Assembly: GCF_000021485.1 (NCBI RefSeq)
Contig: NC_011761.1
Coordinates: 2,076,001 to 2,140,000, forward strand
Reading direction: 5' to 3'
Source of the DNA: Acidithiobacillus ferrooxidans ATCC 23270
GTDB lineage: Bacteria; Pseudomonadota; Gammaproteobacteria; Acidithiobacillales; Acidithiobacillaceae
Length of the DNA stretch: 64,000 bases
Positions 38,005 to 44,849 of this stretch are shown here, one piece after another; positions within the stretch are counted from its first letter, which is position 1; the number at the start of each line of letters is the position of its first letter. Under the pieces are notes generated by a model. That model was not told the DNA's origin. It did no database searches and was given only the letters and a program-made list of their open reading frames with translations. A program made the translations under genes and the position numbers.

Positions 38005-39079
38005 GGGTAGCTCCCTCTGGCTCGATGTGATCTCCGTTATTCACGGCGGCAAGATTGCCCACGACCACCGTCTCTCCCGCACTCAGCCCCGAAAGAATTT
38101 CCACACCCTCCGGCGTGCTCGGACCCGGTCGCACCATGCGATAATGCGCGACACCTTGCGCGTCAACGACAAAAACACCGGGGATTCCAGCCCGATCCAG
38201 CAAGGCAGCCGCTGGCACCGTCATCACCTGCCGCTGGGTGACCGGCACTTCCACGCTGACATAGTCACCAGCCTGTAGCGTACTGTCGGCGGGCAGGCTG
38301 AGTTTGACCGTATGGGCATGGGTCATCGCGTCCGCAGCCCCGACCAAATCCAGAACCGTTGCGGGAACACGTTTTCCATCGACGAGGACCGCGATTTTCT
38401 GACCGATCTGGAGGCTGTGATACAGCGTCCCGCTGACACTGCACTGGACTTCCAGTCGGGAAGTGTCCGCTAGGGCCAGAATGGGCTGACCGGGTGACGC
38501 GAGGTCTCCGTTCTGCAGGAACTTGCGTGTGATGATCCCGGAGAAGGGCGCCGTTACCCGGGCATAGCGCAGTTGTGACTGTGCCGTGCCGACCCCACCG
38601 CGGGCGGCTGCAACACGGGCCTGCGCCATACCATAGGCCGACTTTACCTGGTCCCACTGTTGCTTGGGAATAGCCTTCTGAGCGTACAGGACCTTGAACC
38701 GCTCATAATTGGAGCGGGCGTCGGTGAGCGCCGCCTGAGCCTCAGCCAGTCCCGCCTGCGCCTGCTGCACCTGCCCCACGACATCCGTCGGATCTACCTC
38801 AAAAAGCAGTTGTCCCGCCCGTACCGACTGTCCATCACGCACACTCATGGAGTGGATGTAACCACTCAGACGCGAACTGAGCTGCACCTGCTGATGGGCA
38901 ACGACCGTACCCGGCACACGGGCGTAGGCAGCCATACCTTGATTCCGTATCTGCAGGACGGGCGCAGAGACTTTACCCTGCGCCAGGGGCGCCTCGGGAG
39001 GCGATTTACTGCAGGCGGCGAGGCTTGCCACAGCGAATATCAGGGCCGCGATCCGCGCGGTTTGCTTCCAGGTGTTCAT
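37997..39079 (-). CDS. RND periplasmic adaptor lipoprotein
   Basis: A 360-residue membrane-fusion protein. Its lipoprotein signal ends in LAAC at residue 23. The lipoyl half-motifs (SGYIHSMSVRDGQSVRAGQLLFEVD and RVTAPFSGIITRKFLQNGD, residues about 72-96 and 174-192) flank an alpha-helical hairpin rich in Ala and Gln. It bridges the permease to the outer-membrane channel. The ATG overlaps the stop of the outer-membrane gene by four bases. Confidence 0.93.
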   Translation of the reverse strand: MNTWKQTARIAALIFAVASLAACSKSPPEAPLAQGKVSAPVLQIRNQGMAAYARVPGTVVAHQQVQLSSRLSGYIHSMSVRDGQSVRAGQLLFEVDPTDVVGQVQQAQAGLAEAQAALTDARSNYERFKVLYAQKAIPKQQWDQVKSAYGMAQARVAAARGGVGTAQSQLRYARVTAPFSGIITRKFLQNGDLASPGQPILALADTSRLEVQCSVSGTLYHSLQIGQKIAVLVDGKRVPATVLDLVGAADAMTHAHTVKLSLPADSTLQAGDYVSVEVPVTQRQVMTVPAAALLDRAGIPGVFVVDAQGVAHYRMVRPGPSTPEGVEILSGLSAGETVVVGNLAAVNNGDHIEPEGATHG

Positions 39080-40497
39080 TGGGAGACTCCTTCTGCGGCG
39101 GGCGCGCTGCCCACACCGACGATTTCCTGAGGGTTCAGTTTGCCGATGGCCAGCAACAGGGCGCCACGCTCTGTCGCTTCGGCATAACGGGCGGAGACAA
39201 GCTCGGCACGCGTCTGATCCAGCTCCGCCTGTCCGCGCAGCAGGCCCGTCACCGTCTCTATACCGTTTTCGTAACGCAGGCGCACCATATGCTGCGCCTC
39301 CTCCATCTGCCGGACCGCAAGCTCCCGCATCCTGACACGCAACGCAGCCTCCTGCGCACTACGCCAAACCTGCGCCACCTCCAAACGCAACTTATCCTGC
39401 GCCTCCTGTAACGCGGCCAGAGTCTGCTCGCGCTTCGCTCGGGCGCGATCCAAACTGCCACCCCGCGCGAAGTCGAGCACATTCCAGGTTACTTCTCCAC
39501 CTACCGTGTAGGACGGCGCCGCATTGCCGAGAGTGCGGCCATTCCATTCCTGATTGGCCATCGCGTTGATATGCGGCAGATAGGCGGCGCGGGCGATGCC
39601 GATACCTTCCTGCGCCGCTTTGACCTGATGGCGGAGGGCGACGATACCCGCATTCTGAGCCATCGCATCGCTCTGCAGGCTGCTGAGCGGCGCCGCAGGC
39701 AATATGGGCCGGACAGGACCGTCCACGGTGAGCGTCTTTTCTTCCGGCCAGCCGATCAACGTGGCAAGATTATCCAGGGCGTTGGCCCGAGCATTCCGCG
39801 CACTTTCGACGGCCAGTTCCGCCTTTTCCAGATAGACCTCCGCGGATAACAGATCGCTTTTTATCAGTACCCCGCGCGCGAGCAGGGAGCGGCTGGTCTT
39901 GACATACGAAGCGGCTGCCCGCTTGGCTTTATCCGCCACCTCAATAGCCGTGTCCGCGGCGACCACGCCGTCATAGGCCTTGAGGACAGCGTAAACCAGC
40001 TTCTGCCGGGCCATGGTATTTCCGCTCCGGGCAGCCTCGAGCATGGCCCGCGCCTGATCGATGCGCCCCCGGATTTCCCCGCCATTCCAGATCGGAATTT
40101 CCATTTGCAGCTTGGTACCGAAATTATGGTAGCCACCCGGTTGATCCAGCCCTGTCGGCGCCACACCCAGCGCATTCGGGGCGAATTGTCCCGCGCCAAA
40201 ATCGTTGAACGTTGCCTGCCGCTGCGACAGCTTCATGCCGAACACCGTCAGGGCATTGTTCGACTGGCTGGCAGAGAAAGAGGCCGCGAGCTTAGGAAGC
40301 AAGTGACCACGCGCCTCGGAAACTGCGCCCCGGGCCTCTGCTTGTCGGGCATGCGCCACGAGCATCTCCGGGTTTTGTCTCAGGGCAAGATCAACGCACT
40401 GATTGAAGTCCAGGGCTGCGGCGGGTAGCGACGCACCGGTACCCATGAGCAGGACGATGAAAATGGAACGTGTTTTTTTATGAGGATGAAAGGGCAT
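39076..40497 (-). CDS. TolC-family outer-membrane efflux channel
   Basis: A 473-residue protein with a signal peptide (SIFIVLLMGTGASLPAAA, cleavage probably after residue 27) and two repeats of the outer-membrane efflux protein domain. The first begins DFNQCVDLALRQNPEML; the second has AKREQTLAALQEAQDKLRLEV. The ATG at 40497 is set by GAGGAAA seven bases upstream and by the signal peptide; the frame continues open upstream without meaning. It is the first structural gene of the pump, preceded by a palindrome and the arsR gene. Confidence 0.92.
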   Translation of the reverse strand: MPFHPHKKTRSIFIVLLMGTGASLPAAALDFNQCVDLALRQNPEMLVAHARQAEARGAVSEARGHLLPKLAASFSASQSNNALTVFGMKLSQRQATFNDFGAGQFAPNALGVAPTGLDQPGGYHNFGTKLQMEIPIWNGGEIRGRIDQARAMLEAARSGNTMARQKLVYAVLKAYDGVVAADTAIEVADKAKRAAASYVKTSRSLLARGVLIKSDLLSAEVYLEKAELAVESARNARANALDNLATLIGWPEEKTLTVDGPVRPILPAAPLSSLQSDAMAQNAGIVALRHQVKAAQEGIGIARAAYLPHINAMANQEWNGRTLGNAAPSYTVGGEVTWNVLDFARGGSLDRARAKREQTLAALQEAQDKLRLEVAQVWRSAQEAALRVRMRELAVRQMEEAQHMVRLRYENGIETVTGLLRGQAELDQTRAELVSARYAEATERGALLLAIGKLNPQEIVGVGSAPAAEGVSQ

Positions 40498-40649
40498 ATC
40501 TTTCCTCGCCGCAACAGACGACACCGAAGCTTGGACAACCCAATGCTGCAAAGTCCGCGCAACACCAGCATGAATCCCCACTGCGGATGAACCGTCGATC
40601 CCGACCGGGCATCGATGGCTGCGTCCACAGTGGCGCACATAAGAACATC

Positions 40650-40662
40650 AGAATATTATTCT
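40650..40662. promoter_or_regulatory. palindrome AGAATA-T-TATTCT, candidate ArsR-family operator
   Basis: A perfect 13-base AT-rich palindrome in the 247-base gap between arsR and the efflux operon, about 150 bases upstream of the channel gene. AT-rich inverted repeats are the usual targets of ArsR-family repressors, including BigR. It lies in an AT-rich context (TATAATGTATCTTACG follows) that could also contain the promoter. Confidence 0.5.
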
Positions 40663-40744
40663 ATAATGTATCTTACGCGCATTCAAGCGCTCTCTAAGGG
40701 CCGGGGTTCCACCCTTCCTGCCATCCGGTACTATGTGGCAGTGT

Positions 40745-41047
40745 TCAACGGACGCTGCAGAAAACATCGCTCATCATGGAAATCAGGCGCAGGGTACGGG
40801 GGTCACCTACACGGTAATACACCTTGTTGGCATCCTTGCGGGCACGAAGAATGTCTTTCTCACGCAAAATAGCGAGATGTTGGGAGATGTTGCTCTGGGT
40901 AGTGCCGACGGCGGACACGATATCCTGCACACTCATCTCTTCCGATCCCAGCACGCACAAAACCTTGAGACGCAACGGGTGCGCCATAGCCTTCAGGGAA
41001 CGGGAGGCCTGTTCAATATCCTCTTCACGGGTTGGTAACTGTTCCAT
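40745..41047 (-). CDS. ArsR-family regulator, BigR/SqrR-like persulfide sensor
   Basis: A 100-residue winged-helix protein. The DNA-recognition helix lies in VGTTQSNISQHLAILREKDI. Numbered from an ATG two codons upstream, cysteines occur at 33 (LKVLCVLG) and 99 (DVFCSVR), 66 residues apart. In BigR (Cys42/Cys108) and SqrR (Cys41/Cys107) the two sensing cysteines are also 66 apart and form a disulfide or polysulfide bridge on contact with sulfane sulfur, releasing DNA. It lacks the metal-binding ELCVCDL motif of ArsR/SmtB proteins. The start at 41047 has AGAGG seven bases upstream. It is upstream of the pump-rhodanese genes on the same strand. Confidence 0.82.
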   Translation of the reverse strand: MEQLPTREEDIEQASRSLKAMAHPLRLKVLCVLGSEEMSVQDIVSAVGTTQSNISQHLAILREKDILRARKDANKVYYRVGDPRTLRLISMMSDVFCSVR

Positions 41048-41160
41048 AATCATGCCTCTTGGTGTATAGTATCTTATTGACTTCGCTTATAATTACCAAA
41101 AACCGCGGTGCTTGCGGTCACCTTGCCTTTTGTTGTCCATCCGCATAGAATCCACCACAA

Positions 41161-41234
41161 GCGGGTGTAGTTCAATGGCAGAACCTGAGCTTCCCAAGCT
41201 CATGGCGTGGGTTCGATTCCCATCACCCGCTCCA
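41161..41234 (+). tRNA. tRNA-Gly (CCC anticodon)
   Basis: A complete 74-base cloverleaf with CCA. The acceptor GCGGGTG pairs with CACCCGC. The anticodon loop TTCCCAA gives CCC. It is close to E. coli tRNA-Gly(CCC). It marks the edge of the defence island; tRNA 3' ends are frequent integration sites. Confidence 0.95.
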
Positions 41235-41244
41235 CTACAAATCA

Positions 41245-41275
41245 AGGGTTTAGGCTAACTGCTTAGGCCCTTTTT
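41245..41275 (+). terminator. rho-independent terminator after tRNA-Gly
   Basis: AGGGTTTAGGC and GCTTAGGCCCT form an 11-base-pair stem with three G-T wobbles around the loop TAACT, followed by TTTTC. It begins ten bases after the tRNA end. Confidence 0.75.
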
Positions 41276-41768
41276 CTTTGCCGTGGGGCACTTGGTGGGA
41301 CACCAAGCCATAACAAATCGTAACCACCTATAATGAACAATAACTCTATATGCTGATTTTGGGAAGCGAATAGAACCGACTTTTTCACCCTTCTACTGTC
41401 CCATGAGTGCCCCATATCATGCTTACTGGTGAACTTACAATAACTATTTCATCTTGTTACGTTATGCATGCTTGCGCTTGCCTAGCTCATGTTGCGCTTT
41501 CTGCCGTGTTGCCATAACCCTACAAAAGCAGTTACGGTCCGGCAAGGGCTGGGAAAGCCCCTGATAGCGACCATGGTTTTTGGTAATTTGCGCGATGATG
41601 TAGCCGACGAGAAGTATCCAGGGGGAGCGTCCAAGGTACTGCTCCGCAGTCTGGCGGGCTATCCGTAATCCTCTGCGAACATTCTCGATTCCGCGCTCCA
41701 CCTTTTTTGAGCCGCATGCATGGGCGTCAGATAAATCTGGGTCTGGCCCGCATGTTTCGTGCTCCGGC
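41276..41768. other. gene-poor island edge, possible integrase scar
   Basis: About 490 bases between tRNA-Gly and hsdM. GTGGGGCACTTGGTGGGACA at 41283-41302 and the AT-rich sequence after it resemble the DNA that often separates a tRNA from a tyrosine integrase gene, but no integrase frame is present. Open frames of 61-79 codons on the minus strand (41462-41717) have no recognisable family. No copy of the tRNA 3' end was found at the far side of the island. Confidence 0.4.
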
Positions 41769-43382
41769 CTAAGGTAACAGCGGCATGCCCAGCTCTTTCA
41801 GAAATTCGTTGTGTTTCGCAGTCGCTTGCTGGATGGCCTTCTCGATGTTCACCAAGTTTGCGTGCGTCGCCGTCAGGTCAATTTCCTCCTCGTCTACTGC
41901 TGTGCTGATATACCGCGAAATATTGAGATTGAAGTCGTTTTTCTCAATCTCCGCCATGTCCACGCGGCGGGCGTAGCGCGGTTCTTCCGTGCGGAACTGG
42001 TAGGTTTCGATGATCTTGGCGATGTGCTCGTCCGAAAGATGGTTCTGGCGTTTGCCTTTCACAAAGTGCTCTGCGGCGTTGATGAACAGCACGTCGTCGG
42101 GCTTCTTGCACTTCTTCAGCACGAGGATGCAGACCGGGATGCCGGTGGAATAAAACAGGTTCGCGGGCAAGCCGATGACGGTGTCGATATGGCCGTCCTT
42201 GAGCAGTTTGGTGCGGATGCGTTCCTCGGCCCCGCCCCGGAACAGCACCCCGTGCGGCAGGATGATCGCCATCACCCCTTCGTCTTTCAGATAATGGAAG
42301 CCGTGCAGCAGGAAGGCAAAGTCGGCGGCGGACTTGGGCGCGAGGCCGTGGCTTTTGAAGCGCACATCGTCGGCCAGCGCGTCGGTGGGCTCCCAGCGGT
42401 AGCTGAAAGGCGGGTTGGCGACGACGGCGTCGAAGCTCGGCTTCCTGGCCGGGTTCTGCTCGCGCAGCATGTCCCACTCGTTGAGCAGGGTGTCGCCGTG
42501 GAAGATCTCGAACTCGGTGTCCTTCACCCCGTGCAGCAGCATGTTCATGCGCGCGAGGTTGTAGGTGGTGATGTTCTTTTCCTGGCCGTAGATTTTGCCG
42601 ATGCTGCCGCCCGCCTGGTTCACCTTCTTGCGCACATTCAGCAGCAGCGAGCCGGAGCCGCAGGCGAAGTCCAGCACGCTGTCCAGCCGCTTCTTCGTCC
42701 CGGTTTTCGGCTCCTGGCTGTCCAGCGTGACGATGGCGGAAAGAATGTCGGAAATCTGCTGCGGGGTGTAGAATTCGCCCGCCTTCTTGCCACTGCCTGC
42801 GGCAAACTGGCCGATCAGGTATTCGTAGGCATCGCCCAGCGCGTCGATGTTCGTGGAGAACGCCGCCAGCCCTTCGGCGATCTTCTGGATGATGGTGCAG
42901 AGCTTGGCGTTACGGTCGCTGTAGCTCTTGCCCAGCTTGGGCGAGCTCAGATCAATTTCGGAGAACAGCCCCTGGAAAGTGCTCTCAAAAGACTCTGTCT
43001 CTATGTATTTGAAGCCAGCCTGCAAGGTGTCTAGCAGGTCCGGGTTCTGAGTGCGAGCCAGGTTAGCGATGCTATTCCAGAGGTGCGCGGGCTGGATGAC
43101 GTAATGCACCTTGCGCCGCATCTGCTTCTCGAAGGCCGGAATGTCGTCCACGTTGTTCGCATACCAGAGCGCCAGCGGCACCTTGCGCGCGTCGCCGCCC
43201 ACATCCGGGTAATCGCGCCCCAGTTCCTTCTTCGCCGCCGTCTCGTAGTTGTCGGAGAGGTAGCGCAAAAAGAGGAAGGACAGCATGTAGTCGCGGAAGT
43301 CGTCCGCATCCATCGCCCCGCGCAGTTGGTCGGCGATGCTCCAGAGGGTGTTGCCCAATTGTTTTTGATTTTGTTCGGTCAT
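41769..43382 (-). CDS. hsdM: type I restriction-modification methyltransferase subunit HsdM
   Basis: A 537-residue N6-adenine DNA methyltransferase. An N-terminal helical domain starts with GNTLWSIADQLRGAMDADDF. The SAM-binding FACGSGSLLLNV is near residue 240, and the catalytic NPPF sits in VVANPPFSYRW near residue 315. With HsdS it methylates host DNA; with HsdR it cuts unmodified DNA. It is the last gene of the defence operon, overlapping the small upstream gene by four bases (ATGA). Type I operons more often begin with hsdR or hsdM and keep M and S adjacent; here they are 5.4 kb apart. Confidence 0.96.
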   Translation of the reverse strand: MTEQNQKQLGNTLWSIADQLRGAMDADDFRDYMLSFLFLRYLSDNYETAAKKELGRDYPDVGGDARKVPLALWYANNVDDIPAFEKQMRRKVHYVIQPAHLWNSIANLARTQNPDLLDTLQAGFKYIETESFESTFQGLFSEIDLSSPKLGKSYSDRNAKLCTIIQKIAEGLAAFSTNIDALGDAYEYLIGQFAAGSGKKAGEFYTPQQISDILSAIVTLDSQEPKTGTKKRLDSVLDFACGSGSLLLNVRKKVNQAGGSIGKIYGQEKNITTYNLARMNMLLHGVKDTEFEIFHGDTLLNEWDMLREQNPARKPSFDAVVANPPFSYRWEPTDALADDVRFKSHGLAPKSAADFAFLLHGFHYLKDEGVMAIILPHGVLFRGGAEERIRTKLLKDGHIDTVIGLPANLFYSTGIPVCILVLKKCKKPDDVLFINAAEHFVKGKRQNHLSDEHIAKIIETYQFRTEEPRYARRVDMAEIEKNDFNLNISRYISTAVDEEEIDLTATHANLVNIEKAIQQATAKHNEFLKELGMPLLP

Positions 43383-43582
43383 GGTTTGAGCGTTTTCTCG
43401 GTGTTTGCCTGTTGGCGAAGTTCATCTGCCGAGATGCGCTGCATCCGCCCGTCCTTGACGATCACAAGGTTCGTCTCAGTCTGGATCGCTGTCTTGCGCG
43501 CATGTTGGGCGGCCCGCCGCAACGCTCCCAAGGATGCGCGCAGGTCGGGGTCTTTGGCATTGGAAATGTCTTTAGTGCTCAT
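43379..43582 (-). CDS. small protein between prrC and hsdM, unknown
   Basis: A 67-residue protein, basic in the middle (SLGALRRAAQHARKTAIQTE) and followed by a short beta-like segment with VIVKDGRMQRISADELR. The pattern of a helical basic region plus 'VxxDG' hairpin resembles small antitoxin-like proteins, but no family can be named. The start ATG overlaps the prrC stop and its own stop overlaps the hsdM start (ATGA at both joints), so it is translated with both. In E. coli, prrC is held silent by its Hsd partners; a role of this protein in such control is only a guess. Confidence 0.65.
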   Translation of the reverse strand: MSTKDISNAKDPDLRASLGALRRAAQHARKTAIQTETNLVIVKDGRMQRISADELRQQANTEKTLKP

Positions 43583-44757
43583 CGGTTTTCTCCCCATTGC
43601 AAGAGAGTCGGCTCTTCGCCGACATTGTCATCCTCGGGTGCTACAGGAAACAGTTTCGGATTGAAGGGGTAGCGATTCAGGAAGGCGCGGAAAATTCTCC
43701 GAAAGTGCGCTTTATTCTCTTCCATCATTTCTCGTGGCTCGTAAAGCGAATAATCGCCGTGACTCATAAGGTCAATCATCCGCTTGGACAGCGCTTCGTC
43801 TAGATCGCCTGCCACCCTGATACATTCGGCCCAGTCCTCAAGCCCCAAGAAGATGGAAGTCTGCTCCATCACTCTGCGCATCATGTTGAAGTGATGTGTA
43901 TAGAGTGCACCACTCTTTTGTGCTTCATCTAACTCAATAATGCTCGCCAAATGGTGAAGGAATGGCGTGGCAGATGTATCTACTAGCGAATAACTGCCAG
44001 TGGGGGCATTTCTCAGAAAATATCGGAACGCCTTCCCTTTAAATTCGTTGCACAGCACGTTGAAGAACAAGGTATGGTGCGTCGAGATCACCGTCTTGAG
44101 CTTACTGCCCGGCCGTTTGAGCAATTGCGCTAGATGGTTGGCTACCGCAATTGCGTTGTGCTCATCCAACGATGAAATCGGGTCGTCGATGTAAACATAT
44201 TTCACCCACTGATAAGCCTCCGCACCATCTAGCGCCAGTTGCACGATGGCGAGGAAGAAGCACCAGACAAAGATGTTTTCTTCACCGCGCGAGACCTTGA
44301 TATGGGTCTTTTCCTCAAACGCAAACCTTTGCATGAGTTTTTTAGAGCCTGGAACATAGTTCTCATTTTTGACTCTTCGCGAAAAAACAACATCCCATTT
44401 CTCGTAGTCGATGCGGAAATCGAAATCCGCATAGCGTTGCAGCAGCGGGCGGATGCGGTTGTCCATTTCCAACTCGGCTAAGCCGGCGAAAAAGCGCGAC
44501 GCCGCATTGAGTGTGAGCCTGTGGTCGTTATCGCCTTCAAAGTCATTCTCCCAATGGAACAGGTCTTCGGTGAAGGCGTTGAAGTAGAGTGTGTCGCGAG
44601 CATCACCTTGCTTGCCGATGTCCTTGAAGGCCATCGACAGCCGCGTCTTACCGGTGCCGTTGTAGGCATAAAGCAGGATGGCTTTCTTGTTCTCCAGCTC
44701 GCCGCGCAAATGGGCGGCCAGCTTTGGCAAGTCGGCGAAGGGCTGGCCCGGCTTCAT
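43579..44757 (-). CDS. prrC: PrrC-like anticodon nuclease
   Basis: A 392-residue homologue of E. coli PrrC (396 residues), the tRNA-Lys anticodon nuclease carried in a type I restriction locus. The ABC-type ATPase part has Walker A-like YAYNGTGKTRLS, then NAFTEDLFHWENDF, the signature-like VSRGEENIFVW, Walker B IDDPISSLDEHN and the switch ISTHHTLFFNVL. Each aligns by eye with the PrrC equivalents. The PrrC catalytic residues Arg320, Glu324 and His356 appear conserved as R294, E298 (in MMRRVMEQ) and H333 (in LMSHGDY). The start at 44757 has GAGGTG upstream and gives the PrrC length. Known PrrC is kept latent by HsdRMS and is released by a phage anti-restriction peptide. Confidence 0.9.
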   Translation of the reverse strand: MKPGQPFADLPKLAAHLRGELENKKAILLYAYNGTGKTRLSMAFKDIGKQGDARDTLYFNAFTEDLFHWENDFEGDNDHRLTLNAASRFFAGLAELEMDNRIRPLLQRYADFDFRIDYEKWDVVFSRRVKNENYVPGSKKLMQRFAFEEKTHIKVSRGEENIFVWCFFLAIVQLALDGAEAYQWVKYVYIDDPISSLDEHNAIAVANHLAQLLKRPGSKLKTVISTHHTLFFNVLCNEFKGKAFRYFLRNAPTGSYSLVDTSATPFLHHLASIIELDEAQKSGALYTHHFNMMRRVMEQTSIFLGLEDWAECIRVAGDLDEALSKRMIDLMSHGDYSLYEPREMMEENKAHFRRIFRAFLNRYPFNPKLFPVAPEDDNVGEEPTLLQWGENR

Positions 44758-44849
44758 GCGGGCACCTCGTCCAGCATCGGGAATAGCTGCTGCATCAGCC
44801 ATTTTTTACAGGTCTTGAGCATGGCCAGTTTTGTAGGTTGGTCGGCCAT
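44754..44849 (-). CDS. 31-codon frame resembling the HsdS C-terminus (relic)
   Basis: A short frame whose protein (LAMLKTCKKWLMQQLFPMLD near its end) matches the C-terminal tail of the HsdS encoded at 48795-50066 in 16 of 24 residues, and the underlying DNA is visibly similar over about 60 bases. It shares a base with the hamB stop (TGATG) and overlaps the prrC start by four bases (ATGA), so translation could pass through it. It is most simply the surviving 3' end of an older hsdS gene, kept perhaps because it couples translation to prrC. Confidence 0.7.
   Translation of the reverse strand: MADQPTKLAMLKTCKKWLMQQLFPMLDEVPA

Noticed and set aside
36418-38010. A 530-codon plus-strand frame opposite the RND permease, and a 410-codon one at 35083-36315
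   Set aside because: Both are antisense shadows; the translations are rich in His, Arg and Gln with no recognisable fold, while the minus strand encodes a clear RND protein.
41462-41717. Two overlapping 61-79-codon frames between tRNA-Gly and hsdM
   Set aside because: No family, no ribosome-binding site and overlapping in different frames; mentioned only in the description of the island edge.
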